NCBI GenBank assembly: GCA_015660995.1 | Contig: JACTUC010000001.1 | Location: 86,966-150,965, forward strand | DNA from: Candidatus Methanomethylicaceae archaeon | GTDB lineage: Archaea > Thermoproteota > Methanomethylicia > Methanomethylicales > Methanomethylicaceae | Reading direction: 5' to 3' | Length of the DNA: 64,000 bases | Shown here: positions 1-9,759 of the stretch, in pieces | Layout of the letters: each line of letters starts with the position of its first letter | Numbering within the stretch: position 1 is the stretch's first letter | Translations under genes and position numbers: made by a program | The notes under the pieces: model-generated | Seen by the model: only the letters and a program-made list of their open reading frames with translations | Told to the model about the DNA's origin: nothing | The model's database searches: none

Positions 1-1778
1 AGGTTTGTGACTTCTTGCTCGTAGGCATCTTGGGTTATAAGTGGCGTGAAGTTCTCGTCGATCCTCACACTTTTCGTCGGGTCGTCAACCAGGAAGGAAA
101 ACCACCGCCCGAACTCATCGTCCAGCTCCCTGTTGGCATTTGTCAGTATCGACAGCTCTATCCTGTCCATAGCTTCGGAGAAGTACTCGTCGAGCCAGTT
201 GGAGTACTCAGTAAGGGTCTCTGCCTTCTTCCTGTCGCCCTCGATCTCGCTCCTCCTCTGTTCCAGTTCCTCGATCCGCATCTTCACCTTTCCGAGCTCG
301 CCCTCCCTGCTGCCTTTCATGGCCCTGAGGCCCTCCAGCTTCCTCTCCAGCTGATCAATCTCCCGCTCATTCCGGTCGAAATCGACCTTTACAGCTTTGT
401 AATCCGCAGCAGCTTTGGCAGCCTCGCCAGCCTTCCTCTCCAGCTCCCCTTTCTGCTTCTCTGTTGTCTTCAGTTCACCTTCGTCCTTCGCTATCTGCTC
501 CTCTGTGTCGAATACCCTGTCGTGCAGGGCTGAGATCTCGTTGTTGGCGGATTCGTATATCTTAGCCAATTGCCTCTCAACCTCCAGCTCCTTGATATCC
601 CTCTCGACTATGCCCCTGTTCAGGTTGAGGGCGTCAAGCTCATCCCTGACCTCCTCGAGCTTCGCCTTGAATTCATCTGTGTCAACCCGCTGGTTGCAGG
701 TAGGGCAGACCTTCTTATCGATGAGTGTCGCGAAACTACTATGAATGTGGTTGGTTCTACCAAGCGCCTCCCTGTACTCCGAGAGCTTGGAACTCTTCTC
801 CGCTAGCTTCCTCTCCGCCTCCTCCGAGGACATTGATGGCTTCTTGAGACAGGCATTGATCTCGTCGATCCTTTTCCTCCAGCCTCTTACCTTCTCCCTG
901 TTCGAACCTATACTGGAACCTAGCTGGGAGGTTCTCCTCGCTGAGTCTAGCAGCGCGGATCTAAGATCAGCCTCCTTCTTGGCTTCCCCTGTAAGCTCCT
1001 CCAGCCTTGTCCGCAGCTCTTCCCTGCTGGCTTTGTAACCATTCAGCTCCACTTCGGCGTCGAATATCTCCTCGCCTGTCCTCTTTATCTCGTCCTCGAG
1101 GTCTGGAACCTCCCCTCCGAGCGTTCCAATCTCCTGGTCTATCTCGGGCAGCTTCTTGGTCTTCTCCATCAGTATTTTTGATCTTGACGCCAGATCTTTG
1201 GAGAGTATGCGGGCATTATCCTTCGCAACCTTATATTCCTCCAGCCTCAGCGCCTTCCTAATTGTCTGGAGCCTCTGTTCGGGGGCTTGCTCAAGGATCT
1301 CTTTCATCTCCTCCTGGGGCGTATAGACCGCGTACCTGAAGATGACGCTCTTGGCCTTGGGGTCGACCGGCTCATTGTAGTTGAGGATCTTCAGCACCGC
1401 CTCCTTCATCTCCTTTGGCGAGTAGCTCGTCCTCCTGCCACCGTACTCGATCCAGCAGTCCTCTTGCTTCACTCCACCAGGCACCAGCGTCCCCTGGTTG
1501 AGTGTGCTCTTTCTCGCCCTCGAGAGGGACCTGTGAACCCGCACATCCTCGCCTTTCGTCTTGAAGTTCAGCTCTACCTCGCCAGAGTTCTTCCCTAAAC
1601 TTAGGAGCGTCGTCCCTCTCTCATTGCCAAGCCCAAAGAGGGCGAACTCCACCGCGAGCAGTAGCGTCGATTTCCCGGACCCTATGCCGCCTTCGAATAG
1701 TATCGTCCCGCTTGGGAATTCCACTTCGCCGTCCTCGTAGGTCCTGATGTTCTTGAGCCTGAGCTTCTTCAGCAGCAT
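1..1778 (-). CDS. rad50: Rad50 ATPase, DNA double-strand-break repair (3' end cut by window edge)
   Basis: This SMC-like ATPase pairs with Mre11 to process DNA ends. The start ATG at 1778 opens with LLKKLRLKNIR, followed by a Walker A (GGIGSGKST) near residue 31. A long Glu/Lys/Arg-rich coiled coil follows, with the zinc hook CPTC near residue 358 (Cys codons 705-707 and 696-698), and then the returning coil. About 592 residues are inside the window. The C-terminal signature and Walker B lie beyond the left edge. It starts 7 bp after the mre11 stop and is the last visible gene of the nurA-herA-mre11-rad50 operon. The long plus-strand open frames opposite it are antisense shadows. Confidence 0.95.
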   Translation of the reverse strand, partial: MLLKKLRLKNIRTYEDGEVEFPSGTILFEGGIGSGKSTLLLAVEFALFGLGNERGTTLLSLGKNSGEVELNFKTKGEDVRVHRSLSRARKSTLNQGTLVPGGVKQEDCWIEYGGRRTSYSPKEMKEAVLKILNYNEPVDPKAKSVIFRYAVYTPQEEMKEILEQAPEQRLQTIRKALRLEEYKVAKDNARILSKDLASRSKILMEKTKKLPEIDQEIGTLGGEVPDLEDEIKRTGEEIFDAEVELNGYKASREELRTRLEELTGEAKKEADLRSALLDSARRTSQLGSSIGSNREKVRGWRKRIDEINACLKKPSMSSEEAERKLAEKSSKLSEYREALGRTNHIHSSFATLIDKKVCPTCNQRVDTDEFKAKLEEVRDELDALNLNRGIVERDIKELEVERQLAKIYESANNEISALHDRVFDTEEQIAKDEGELKTTEKQKGELERKAGEAAKAAADYKAVKVDFDRNEREIDQLERKLEGLRAMKGSREGELGKVKMRIEELEQRRSEIEGDRKKAETLTEYSNWLDEYFSEAMDRIELSILTNANRELDDEFGRWFSFLVDDPTKSVRIDENFTPLITQDAYEQEVTN

Positions 1779-1785
1779 CGCGCCA

Positions 1786-3027
1786 TCAGCCCTCTGCCAA
1801 CCTCTTTATGCCCAGCGTCTCGATGCCATCGGCAACGATCCTGCTCTCGTAATTGCCTTCGGTCTCCCCCTCCTTCTTGGGCACCCTCAGCCGTGCAAGG
1901 AGCTCCTTAGCGATCTTTGCGGAACCGCGGCTCAGATTTTCATCCTTTGTCCTTACTATCCCCTCCAGCTCATGCAGAACCCTCTCTTCAACCTCAGCAC
2001 TGTCGTCGGCATTCACAGTTAGTTGTGTGACCTCCCTGGATCTGAGCTGGTTCCTGCTAAGGTGCAGGTACAGGGCGCCACGCTTCGTGAGGGTATCCCT
2101 GAAGGAGACGAAATCCACCTCGCTGGTCTTTCCACTGGCGAGATCGCCTTGGACCTTGACAACGATCACTTTGTCTTTTACGTTCCCTACCTCAGCAAAC
2201 ACTTTAAGCTCATCATTAATGGCCTGTGCGGTCTTCCCAGCGGCATCAAACGGCTTGTATATACCCTCAAAAGCTGTCATGTCAATAAATTTGGTCTTGG
2301 CCGCTCCGTTCGCTTCCACTATGAAGAACCCCCGCCTCGCGCCCCTCACTGTCGCTTCCATGTCCGCCCCCCATCCAGTGAAGAGAGGGCCAGGGAAGAC
2401 GACGCCTTTCTTGCCGGAGTGGTCTATTGCCCGGTGTAGGTGGCCGCCTGCATAGTAATCGAATCCGGTCGGTAGATCGGTTGAGGATATCCCCTCGTAT
2501 CTCTCCCCCTCCAGCCTGTCCTCCTCTATCCCAGTGTGGAAAACAAATACCTTGAAACCTTTGAGGGAAGCTAGGAACTCCCTGTCGAGGTTGATGAACG
2601 CCTCCTTCTCCAGCGAAGCCCTCCTTCCAGAAATTCCAGTGATAAGTGCGCCACTCCGTTCGTCCGTTATTACAGATGGCCTGAGCCTACCATTAAAGGC
2701 TGAAGGTTTTCCCACCCTCACGAAGACACCTGCCTCATCGAGTATGTCTATGATCGAGGTGGAGTTGGGTGAGAAATCGTGGCTCCCGTACACCACGTAG
2801 ATCTTCCTCCCGGTTTCAACAAACTTCATGAATGCCCTGACCGAGTCCCTGACAACTGCGAGGTCGGGAATGTTTACGTGGAATATATCTCCGCTTATAA
2901 TAAGGAAATCCACATCTTCATCAATGCACCTCTGCAGAGACTTCTCCAGCGTCTCGATCTCGAGTCTCCTCATAACAGGATCTGACGTCGCCCCGAGGTG
3001 CAGGTCAGCCATGTGCCCGAACTTCAT
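1786..3027 (-). CDS. mre11: Mre11 nuclease subunit (exonuclease SbcCD subunit D family)
   Basis: Manganese-dependent nuclease of the Mre11-Rad50 end-resection complex, about 413 aa. The phosphoesterase motifs are in order: DLHLGA (Asp8, His10), GDIFH, GSHD near residue 83, HTG and GHLH. The third motif reads GSHD where Pyrococcus-type Mre11 has GNHD. I prefer ATG 3027 (MKFGHMADLH) because GGTTGAT lies 5 nt upstream; an in-frame TTG at 3036 is the alternative. It lies 31 bp after herA and 7 bp before rad50, the classic archaeal HerA-NurA-Mre11-Rad50 arrangement. Confidence 0.95.
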   Translation of the reverse strand: MKFGHMADLHLGATSDPVMRRLEIETLEKSLQRCIDEDVDFLIISGDIFHVNIPDLAVVRDSVRAFMKFVETGRKIYVVYGSHDFSPNSTSIIDILDEAGVFVRVGKPSAFNGRLRPSVITDERSGALITGISGRRASLEKEAFINLDREFLASLKGFKVFVFHTGIEEDRLEGERYEGISSTDLPTGFDYYAGGHLHRAIDHSGKKGVVFPGPLFTGWGADMEATVRGARRGFFIVEANGAAKTKFIDMTAFEGIYKPFDAAGKTAQAINDELKVFAEVGNVKDKVIVVKVQGDLASGKTSEVDFVSFRDTLTKRGALYLHLSRNQLRSREVTQLTVNADDSAEVEERVLHELEGIVRTKDENLSRGSAKIAKELLARLRVPKKEGETEGNYESRIVADGIETLGIKRLAEG

Positions 3028-3058
3028 GTCAATCAACCGATCTTTGGCTTCACTTCTA

Positions 3059-4612
3059 TTAGAAGAATACCTGATCTGCCTTCCTCTGCGGTGTTTCCTC
3101 TTGCACCAAATCCTCGAAGAGCGGTGTATATATCGGGACGGGGAATTTCGAGAAGATTGAGCTGACTATCGATTCACCCTTGTCGAGCCCAGCTATGATC
3201 TGCTCATAGGCCGACAGATCCTGGGATGCACTCTCTATGAGCCTCCTCCTCTCCTGCGCCATCTCGTTGCCCATTATTATCTTCGTCCCTATGTTCGCGA
3301 GGATCTCGGGCGGGATCACAGAGACTATCTGAGTCACCGCTATGAGCCCTATCTTGTACTTCCTCCCTTCCCTTGCTATCTTTCCGAAGATATTGTCGCC
3401 ATAAGCTTCCCCCAGTACGCGCGGAGCCTCCTCCAGCACTATCCCGATCTGGGGTCTATCCCTCAGTACTCCTTGATCTTTGTACCCCTCATATCTATGG
3501 AACACTTCTTTCGTCACAGCACCAGTTATTATCAGCCCGGTCTCGTCAGAAATTGAGGAGCCATCAATGAGGACGATCTTCCCTTCCTCCATCCTATCTG
3601 CAATGTCATTGATCGTACTCTCGCCCATAGTCTCTATGTTAAAGATCTCGTCCTCGCAGACAGGAGGCACACCCGTATTCCCAAGCTTGACCTTGAAGAG
3701 GTTGCCTATCTTCCTCCTGAGCGTCTGGACGCTGATAAGCTGGATTCCTTTGACTTGGAGTTCCCCATCTCTCTCAGGCCTATCGGTCATTAATTCCCTT
3801 ACCCAGTCTCTCTTGTACTCCCTGTAGAAGTGTTGCAGGGTGCCCACCTGTGCTTCGGTGAGCTCTAGGACGTCTGTGAGATCCCATGGCTTCAGCGACT
3901 TCAGGTTAATTATTAGCTTCTTTTGCCCGATAGGCTGGTTCTTGGAATAGTATACGAGAGATTTTGCAGCATCTGGATGATTCCTAAGCCCCTTGGCACC
4001 CCCAACGCCGAAGTACTCATTGTGGACATCCATCACAAGAATTCCGAACTTATTGTGCCTCATTGCCTCCCAGAGCATTACTTTAACCATATTAGATTTA
4101 CCCCTCCCCGTCTGGGCAGATATTAGGGTATGGTGCGAAAGCGCCTCCTCACCATTGAGGTAGTAATCAAAGTCAAGCGTCTTCGTTCCGCTCCTCAGCT
4201 TGCCGAGGAAGATTTCATTCTTGGGTCTCTCAAGGAACGAGAAGTCATCTCTGTCTATGGATCGCACCTTAGAGAGGAATGATGGGATGGATCTGGGTGA
4301 TACTGCCTTGGGGCTCCCCCCGACCACCCTCACCTCGATTAGCGGGTTAATGTAGACCTTCCTGAATAGCCTCAGGTCCTTATCCGGGATCTCAATGTTG
4401 GGATTCGTACCCTCAAGCATGCTTCCAGAGCTCGTAAACAGGCGGTCCTCCCCAACGAGAGAGCCATACTCGAGGGCAGAGACCATGTAAATGTACCTGC
4501 GGGCTCCATCCTCGATTGCGACAAGGTCGCCGAGCTCCAGCCCGACGCCTTTCTTCTCCCTTATGATTAAGCTGGCGTTGTTTCCCTTAACGATCTGCCC
4601 GACTGTGGACAT
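3059..4612 (-). CDS. herA: HerA DNA translocase/helicase
   Basis: Hexameric FtsK/HerA-family ATPase that works with NurA in DNA end resection; about 517 aa. The N-terminal HAS-barrel-like segment (first ~130 residues) is followed by a Walker A (AQTGRGKS) near residue 173, a Walker B ([10 protein letters not shown]), and a C-terminal sensor region containing AVTQIVS and the basic motif [14 protein letters not shown] 4612 is chosen because GAGGTG sits 7 nt upstream; an in-frame TTG at 4627 overlaps the end of nurA. The tight junctions with nurA and mre11 indicate one transcript. Confidence 0.95.
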   Translation of the reverse strand: MSTVGQIVKGNNASLIIREKKGVGLELGDLVAIEDGARRYIYMVSALEYGSLVGEDRLFTSSGSMLEGTNPNIEIPDKDLRLFRKVYINPLIEVRVVGGSPKAVSPRSIPSFLSKVRSIDRDDFSFLERPKNEIFLGKLRSGTKTLDFDYYLNGEEALSHHTLISAQTGRGKSNMVKVMLWEAMRHNKFGILVMDVHNEYFGVGGAKGLRNHPDAAKSLVYYSKNQPIGQKKLIINLKSLKPWDLTDVLELTEAQVGTLQHFYREYKRDWVRELMTDRPERDGELQVKGIQLISVQTLRRKIGNLFKVKLGNTGVPPVCEDEIFNIETMGESTINDIADRMEEGKIVLIDGSSISDETGLIITGAVTKEVFHRYEGYKDQGVLRDRPQIGIVLEEAPRVLGEAYGDNIFGKIAREGRKYKIGLIAVTQIVSVIPPEILANIGTKIIMGNEMAQERRRLIESASQDLSAYEQIIAGLDKGESIVSSIFSKFPVPIYTPLFEDLVQEETPQRKADQVFF

Positions 4613-4627
4613 GTCCTTGCACCTCAA

Positions 4628-5686
4628 TTAGCGAAGCTCATCGAGGACATCGTGCCCGGTAAGCGCCCTCTCGACCTGCTCGAGCCTCGTCGCATCTTCC
4701 AGACTTAATCTATCGAGGATCAAGTCTCTTATGTGCATTGCTTCCTCCTGGCTCACCTTGGCGTATGTATGCGCATCGATGAGCGCATACGGGTAGCCAG
4801 GAAATGCAAAGTACTTCGAGTTTGACTGGAGCGAGTTTATGAGCCTTACCACACTGCTCTCCTGGGCCTCGTCGTGGACATCGAGCCTGAACGCCCTGTC
4901 AGCTCCCTCGTGGAGCCTGACAAAGAACACCTTTGCCCTGTGGGCCCACTCCTCCGACCTGCCCACGTCGACCATCCACTTGGTCAGCCCTCTTCGCCTT
5001 GCCAGCTGGTCAAGAAAACCCGCCAGAGGATAGCCCTCTTCAGTATATATCGTCGAACTTTTGGATAACCCCGCCACCACAACACCCCTCGCACTTGCCT
5101 CACCATAAACTGTGTTTGCTAACTCAGACTCGCTTGTGAAGGCTGTTTGGAGGGATCCATCCATGACGATGAAGTCGGCGCCAGATTTAAGCGCCTCCGA
5201 AACGAAGTTCCACTCGCAGAACCTCCTTGCCATGGACTTCGCCCTCTCCAAGTCACCCCTGGTTCTGCCAATCTTGAAGTTATCGTCCTCTGAATCCACC
5301 CTGAGCGTTCCGAATGGGCATGCATTTTCCTCGGAAAAGACATCGGTCTCAAAGAAGACCTTGCTTCCTTCCGCGACCACTTTTGTTCTGGAGATGAACA
5401 TCCACCGCTCCGCGAACTCGAGCTTGCCCATCCGATCGAACTTGTTGCAGTAGACCCTATTGAGGACAAGCTCCTGCGATGGCGTCTTGAGGATGGGCGT
5501 TGACCCTCCATCAATCGCCGAGATTGCGCCCACTTCAACTCCTTCGGGGTCCATGCTCTCGTCATAGTTGATCTCCCTGATGCTTTCGCTGTTTAATGAC
5601 ACGTTGAAACCGTGCGCCGCCGTTCTCTCGGGGAACTTCAGATTCTCCTTTACGGCATTCGTAATGCGGTCCAGGTAATCCTCCAA
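4628..5686 (-). CDS. nurA: NurA 5'-3' nuclease
   Basis: RNase H-fold nuclease partner of HerA, about 352 aa. Metal-binding Asp motifs are visible: AIDGGSTPI in the first third and FIVMDGSLQ mid-protein. The frame stays open to 5815, but a TATA box at 5726-5735 (minus) and GAGGTG six bases before TTG 5686 fix the likely start at LEDYLDR. The longer reading would run over the divergent promoter. The gene ends one base before the open frame of herA and heads the resection operon. Confidence 0.9.
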   Translation of the reverse strand: MEDYLDRITNAVKENLKFPERTAAHGFNVSLNSESIREINYDESMDPEGVEVGAISAIDGGSTPILKTPSQELVLNRVYCNKFDRMGKLEFAERWMFISRTKVVAEGSKVFFETDVFSEENACPFGTLRVDSEDDNFKIGRTRGDLERAKSMARRFCEWNFVSEALKSGADFIVMDGSLQTAFTSESELANTVYGEASARGVVVAGLSKSSTIYTEEGYPLAGFLDQLARRRGLTKWMVDVGRSEEWAHRAKVFFVRLHEGADRAFRLDVHDEAQESSVVRLINSLQSNSKYFAFPGYPYALIDAHTYAKVSQEEAMHIRDLILDRLSLEDATRLEQVERALTGHDVLDELR

Positions 5687-5719
5687 GAAGTGCACCTCTG
5701 CTAAATGATATCTGCTTAT

Positions 5720-5799
5720 AAAGTGGTATAAAATATGGCTGGTCCTCCATTTTTCTTGCAAGTGAACATTTTTTATACCAGTGGAGAGAGTAACAGCGA
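5720..5799. promoter_or_regulatory. Divergent promoter region nurA / PfkB kinase
   Basis: Two archaeal TATA-like boxes face away from each other: tattttatacc read leftwards (5726-5737), about 40 nt before the nurA TTG, and ttttttata (5769-5777) read rightwards, about 25 nt before GTG 5800. The spacing predicts a short nurA leader and a leaderless or nearly leaderless kinase mRNA. Confidence 0.6.
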
Positions 5800-6750
5800 G
5801 TGACCACCTTGCCAAAGATCGTCTTTGTCGGCCATACGTCTGTGGACCGTATCAGGAATGCTCGCGGGGAGAAGGTCCAGCCAGGCGGCGCAGCGCTTTA
5901 CGCCGCAGTTGGCGCGAAGACTGTCTGCAGGGATGTTGGCATAGTCACTGCGATAGGCCACGATTACCAGTTCGGCGATGTTTTCAACGATTTCGAAAGC
6001 GCGACCGTGAAAAGGGTTAAAGAGAAGAGTACAGAGTTCTTCATCACGTACGACAAGGACTGGAACGCCTCCTACAGGAAAGTTTCAATCGGCCCCGGAT
6101 CACAGATCACAACTAGGGATGTCCTCGGGTGCGTCGGTAGGGGTGCCCAGATAATCCATCTCGCACCCATGAACCCCCCCAAGGTAAGGAACATGGTCCG
6201 CGCGGTCAAAGAAGCGAACAAGGACGTCCTAGTGTCGATCAATTCTTGCATCAACTACCTTGACGATAAGGCAAACCGCAGAGCAGTGCTGGACGCTGCA
6301 TCGCAAGCGGACATATTCATTCTTAACGAGAGGGAGCTGCATGCCCTGACTGGCATCGAGCTTGTCTCCAAGGCGATAAAGACGATAAGTGCGAAGACTC
6401 TCGTGCTGACGCTGGGGGAGATAGGGACAATAATCTCTTCGCCGGGAAGTACAGAGTTCATACCCGCCATGGCTGCAATAACCAAGAATGCCGTAGATGT
6501 AACGGGTGCTGGTGATACATGGTCAGGCAGCTTCATTGCATCCTACTTCAGGAGCGGGAGCTGGATAAAGGCCGTCTCTTTCGCCTCCGTAGTCTCTGCG
6601 ATCAAGTGCACTGGATGGAACTTCGAGAAGATACGTCGGCTGAGGTTCGAGAATGTCGAGGACATATACGACCTCGCGATCGCCCTGAAGGAGAAGGGGA
6701 GGCAACTCACACTCTCGGACGCCCTCAAGGCAGTGCGCTTGGAGTCATGA
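5800..6750 (+). CDS. PfkB/ribokinase-family carbohydrate or nucleoside kinase
   Basis: Ribokinase-fold kinase of 316 aa that would phosphorylate a sugar, nucleoside or related small molecule with ATP. The family signature near the C-terminus, DVTGAGDTWSGSF (anion hole and catalytic Asp, about residue 232), is intact, and the N-terminus has the GHTSVDR substrate strand. Start GTG 5800 lies about 25 nt after a TATA box, which suits leaderless translation; TTG 5809 is an alternative. No neighbouring gene identifies the substrate, so I do not name one. Confidence 0.85.
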   Translation: MTTLPKIVFVGHTSVDRIRNARGEKVQPGGAALYAAVGAKTVCRDVGIVTAIGHDYQFGDVFNDFESATVKRVKEKSTEFFITYDKDWNASYRKVSIGPGSQITTRDVLGCVGRGAQIIHLAPMNPPKVRNMVRAVKEANKDVLVSINSCINYLDDKANRRAVLDAASQADIFILNERELHALTGIELVSKAIKTISAKTLVLTLGEIGTIISSPGSTEFIPAMAAITKNAVDVTGAGDTWSGSFIASYFRSGSWIKAVSFASVVSAIKCTGWNFEKIRRLRFENVEDIYDLAIALKEKGRQLTLSDALKAVRLES

Positions 6751-6796
6751 TACTGCGGTGAGGAGTTCCAAAGTAGATTCTCTAAGGTCGACTTGC

Positions 6797-6816
6797 TGAA
6801 AAAAATAAAAAAAAGA
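6797..6816 (-). terminator. Poly-T terminator after the small zinc-ribbon gene
   Basis: Read leftwards, this is an almost uninterrupted T tract (plus strand aaaaaataaaaaaaa) just downstream of the 36-aa zinc-ribbon stop, as expected for archaeal intrinsic termination. It may also separate the convergent PfkB kinase transcript. Confidence 0.5.
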
Positions 6817-6824
6817 TGAGCGCT

Positions 6825-6935
6825 TTACTTGAACTTGCCATGAGGCATAGAGCATGTTTTGCAGTACAATGTATTTTCAGGGATTTCTGCGCCACAACTG
6901 TGGCAATACGCTTTTCCAGCCTTCAATTTAGACAT
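6825..6935 (-). CDS. 36-aa zinc-ribbon protein
   Basis: A short open frame reading MSKLKAGKAYCHSCGAEIP and onward, with two CxxC knuckles (CHSC and CKTC) 14 residues apart and a basic C-terminus ending KFK. The start ATG 6935 has no Shine-Dalgarno but lies about 25 nt from a TATA box (tttatat, 6958-6967 read leftwards), so a leaderless mRNA is likely. A run of T on the minus strand (6798-6815) follows the stop as a terminator. One-domain zinc ribbons of this kind are common in archaea; the function is unknown. Confidence 0.7.
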   Translation of the reverse strand: MSKLKAGKAYCHSCGAEIPENTLYCKTCSMPHGKFK

Positions 6936-7028
6936 AATTCTGCATTAATGAAAAATCGATATAAACTTTTTGAAATTTCATCGCGCTAATTTAGTCAGGC
7001 TGCCAAATAAGAATCCCATTGAGAATAG

Positions 7029-7682
7029 CTATCCCCTGCGTCTCCAGAGTTCCTCGAAGACCTCATCCATATTCGTGCCCTTCATCTGTAGGAGTAGTAG
7101 AAGGTGATACATTAGGTCTGCAGCCTCGTAAACAGTCCTTTCCTTGTTCTCTGCCAGCGCCGCTACGGAGACCTCTGCAGCTTCCTCGCTTACCTTCTTT
7201 GCAGCCTCCTTTATGCCTGCTTTGATCACCTTCGAGGTGTACGAACCCTCTTTCGGATTTTTCATTCGGTCGCGCATGAGCACCTCTAGTACCTCCAGGA
7301 TCTCGGATCCACCCCTGTACTCCTTCAAAGCCTTGTAAAAGCAAGTAGGCTCCCCGGTATGGCATGCTGGACCGACCTGTCGGACCTTAAAAAGGATCGA
7401 GTCGCTATCGCAGTCGGTGTAGACTCCAAGTACGTACTGATAGTGTTTGGACTCCTCGCCCTTCATCCAGAGCCTCTTTCTCGACCTGGACCAATAGTGC
7501 ATCATCCCGGTGCGCATGGTCCTCTCTAGTGCTTCCCTGTTCATGAATGCTAGCATCAGCACCCTGCCTCTCTCATCAACTGCGATCGTTGGGATGATGC
7601 CGCTCAGCTTCTCAAAATCTAGTCCGCCCGCAATTTTGCTGATCTCATAATCGGTGAATTTTGCTCCTTCCATCATCCTCAC
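7029..7682 (-). CDS. hisIE: HisIE: phosphoribosyl-AMP cyclohydrolase / phosphoribosyl-ATP pyrophosphatase
   Basis: Bifunctional enzyme for steps 2 and 3 of histidine synthesis, about 215 aa. The N-terminal HisI domain carries the metal motif TDCDSD and the cysteine motif GPACHTGE. The C-terminal HisE domain (from about residue 125) has the helix with KEAAKKVSEEAAEV. The start could be GTG 7682, ATG 7676 or ATG 7673; a GGTGAG sequence overlaps the first, favouring 7673-7676. It lies 3 bp after hisF and is the last gene of the his operon. Confidence 0.95.
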   Translation of the reverse strand: MRMMEGAKFTDYEISKIAGGLDFEKLSGIIPTIAVDERGRVLMLAFMNREALERTMRTGMMHYWSRSRKRLWMKGEESKHYQYVLGVYTDCDSDSILFKVRQVGPACHTGEPTCFYKALKEYRGGSEILEVLEVLMRDRMKNPKEGSYTSKVIKAGIKEAAKKVSEEAAEVSVAALAENKERTVYEAADLMYHLLLLLQMKGTNMDEVFEELWRRRG

Positions 7683-7685
7683 CTG

Positions 7686-8447
7686 CTAGATCCTTACCGG
7701 AATCCCTCTCTCCTTCAGATAATCTTTAACGTCTTTCACCGTATATTCCCCGTAATGGAATATCGAAGCAGCAAGCGCCGCGTCGGCGTTTCCTTCAGCG
7801 AAAGCCCTGTATATGTGCTCGGGGTTGCCAGCGCCGCCAGAGGCAATGACCGGAATGTTCACAGATTCGCTGACCCTCCTCGTCAGGTCCAGGTCGTACC
7901 CGTCCTTGGACCCGTCGAAGTCCATGCTCGTCAGCAGGATCTCGCCTGCACCCATCTCTTCGGCCTTTAAAGCCCACTGAAGGGCATCAATCCCTGTTGC
8001 TTTCCGCCCGCCATAGATGTAAACCTCCCAGTTCTCCACCCCTGTCCTCTTTGCATCGATCGCAGTGACTATGCACTGGCTGCCGAAGATCTGCGCTCCC
8101 TCTCTTATCACTCCTGGGTCGAGAACCGCTGCTGTATTGAGCGAGACCTTGTCAGCCCCTGCAAGCAGCGCCTTCCTGACATCCCCATATGACCTTATTC
8201 CGCCACCAACAGTGAATGGTATCGAGAGCTCATAGGCAGTCTTCTGTATCATCTCGAGGACTGTCTCTCTATACTCAGACGAAGCTGTTATGTCGAGGAA
8301 GACTATCTCGTCCGCCCCTTGGCGTTCGTATGCAAGAGCCTGCTCTATCGGATCCCCTGCATCCTTCAGGTTCTTGAACTGTGTCCCCTTGACGACCCTT
8401 CCCTTGTTGACATCCAGGCAAGGGATTATACGCTTGGTCAGGGTCAC
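7686..8447 (-). CDS. hisF: HisF: imidazole glycerol phosphate synthase cyclase subunit
   Basis: (beta/alpha)8-barrel subunit that, with HisH ammonia, turns PRFAR into imidazole glycerol phosphate and AICAR; 253 aa. The catalytic Asp is in [15 protein letters not shown] (about residue 12) and the second Asp in TAIDAKR (about residue 130). The phosphate-binding loops VGGGIRS and ASGGAG are present. GTG 8447 overlaps the hisA TGA by four bases (GTGA), implying translational coupling. Confidence 0.97.
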   Translation of the reverse strand: MTLTKRIIPCLDVNKGRVVKGTQFKNLKDAGDPIEQALAYERQGADEIVFLDITASSEYRETVLEMIQKTAYELSIPFTVGGGIRSYGDVRKALLAGADKVSLNTAAVLDPGVIREGAQIFGSQCIVTAIDAKRTGVENWEVYIYGGRKATGIDALQWALKAEEMGAGEILLTSMDFDGSKDGYDLDLTRRVSESVNIPVIASGGAGNPEHIYRAFAEGNADAALAASIFHYGEYTVKDVKDYLKERGIPVRI

Positions 8448-9157
8448 TTCAGCGCCTCCACCGCCTTCCTGAGGTTGATGAACCCCTCGTACAGTGCCTT
8501 CCCCAGGATGACGCCAGCGACGCGAGAACCCTTCAGCACCATGAGATCGTTGATCGTGGTGAACCCACCTGCTAGATAGACCGAGCTTTTCAGGCTGTTA
8601 ACAGCCTTAAGCGAATAGTCAAGGTTCGGTCCCTTCATCATGCCGTCCCTTTCGATTGAGGTCATCATTATGTTCCTGACCCCTGCCTCCTCTAGGCGCT
8701 GGCAGAGAGTCAAGGCATCAATCTGCGTCACTTCCTTCCACCCCTTCACCGCGACCCTTCCCATCAGGTGGTCGACCGCCGCCAGGACCTTCTCTGTGCC
8801 GAGCGACGCGAGTGCCTCCTTTATGATCTTCATCTCCGCGGCAGCCGTTCCGAAGATAATCTTGTGCGCCCCGGCGTCGGCGTATTCGCGCGCCTTCGCG
8901 AGGCTCCTTATGCCACCTCCGATCTGGCAGGGGACTGCCGCCTCCTTTATCAAGTTTTTAATGATTTCGGTGTTGTCGCCAAGCCCGACGGCGGCATCCA
9001 GATCAATTATGTGGAGCACCTCGGCGCCGTTGCTCACCCACCTCCTCACTGCATCTACCGGCTCATCGTAGTAGATGATCGCATCCTCGATCTTTCCCCT
9101 TGTCAACCTGACGCACTTGCCACTGGATATGTCGACCGCAGGTATCACTTTTATCAA
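8444..9157 (-). CDS. hisA: HisA: ProFAR isomerase
   Basis: 1-(5-phosphoribosyl)-5-[(5-phosphoribosylamino)methylideneamino]imidazole-4-carboxamide isomerase, a half-barrel-duplicated TIM barrel of about 237 aa. It opens [17 protein letters not shown] with the catalytic Asp, and has the GGGIRS and AGGF phosphate loops. The open frame extends upstream into hisH, but homology begins at TTG 9157, which overlaps the hisH stop (TTGA) and has GGAGG ten bases upstream inside hisH. Confidence 0.95.
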   Translation of the reverse strand: MIKVIPAVDISSGKCVRLTRGKIEDAIIYYDEPVDAVRRWVSNGAEVLHIIDLDAAVGLGDNTEIIKNLIKEAAVPCQIGGGIRSLAKAREYADAGAHKIIFGTAAAEMKIIKEALASLGTEKVLAAVDHLMGRVAVKGWKEVTQIDALTLCQRLEEAGVRNIMMTSIERDGMMKGPNLDYSLKAVNSLKSSVYLAGGFTTINDLMVLKGSRVAGVILGKALYEGFINLRKAVEALK

Positions 9158-9759
9158 CGTTTTGCATCCTCCAAAAAGTTCTTCAGGAAAATGAGCCCCG
9201 CCCTGCCGCTCTTCTCGGGGTGGAACTGGGTCCCGTAGATGTTGCCTTTCTTGACGATGGCTGGGATCGTAGTCCCATACCTGCACTCTGCCACAACGAT
9301 GTCCTCCTCCGGCCTGCAGTAATATGAGTGCACGAAGTAGAAGAACTCGTAGTCCTTGATCCCCTTCAGAAGAGGTGTATCCCTTGTAGCGCTTATGGAA
9401 TTCCAGCCCATCTGCGGCACCTTTACTGACTTTGGCAGCAGCATCACCTCTCCCTTTATCAGGTCGAGACCTTTATACTCCCCCCCTTCGAAGCTCTTCG
9501 AGAAAAGGAGCTGCATCCCCAGACATATACCGAGCAGCGGCTTCCTGCCTTCCCGAACCTGCCCCAGTAGTGCTCCGAACCTTTCCAGTGCAGCGGCGCC
9601 ATCCCTGAATGCCCCGACTCCAGGGAGCACGACAACGTCAGCATTATCCCTGCCTGCGGGGTCCCTGTCAGCAACGGTGACTTCTGCGCCAGCCCTCTCC
9701 AGCCCCCTTCTGATGCTCAGGAGGTTGCCAAGCCCAAGGTCAAGGAGGCATGCCTTCAT
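9154..9759 (-). CDS. hisH: HisH: imidazole glycerol phosphate synthase glutamine amidotransferase subunit
   Basis: Class I glutamine amidotransferase supplying ammonia to HisF; 201 aa. The oxyanion loop PGVGAFRDG, nucleophile Cys in GICLGMQLLF (about residue 78) and His/Glu of the triad in FHPEKSG (about residue 183) are all present. ATG 9759 shares one base with the hisB TGA (TGATG), so the two are tightly coupled. hisF is two genes downstream, giving a complete IGP synthase. Confidence 0.97.
   Translation of the reverse strand: MKACLLDLGLGNLLSIRRGLERAGAEVTVADRDPAGRDNADVVVLPGVGAFRDGAAALERFGALLGQVREGRKPLLGICLGMQLLFSKSFEGGEYKGLDLIKGEVMLLPKSVKVPQMGWNSISATRDTPLLKGIKDYEFFYFVHSYYCRPEEDIVVAECRYGTTIPAIVKKGNIYGTQFHPEKSGRAGLIFLKNFLEDAKR

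Noticed and set aside
15..1598. Several plus-strand open frames across 1-1.6 kb
   Set aside because: They lie opposite rad50 and have no protein-like composition; antisense shadows of a Ser/Leu-rich kind.
5687..5815. N-terminal extension of the nurA frame to 5815
   Set aside because: It crosses the nurA TATA box and the divergent kinase start; TTG 5686 has a ribosome site.
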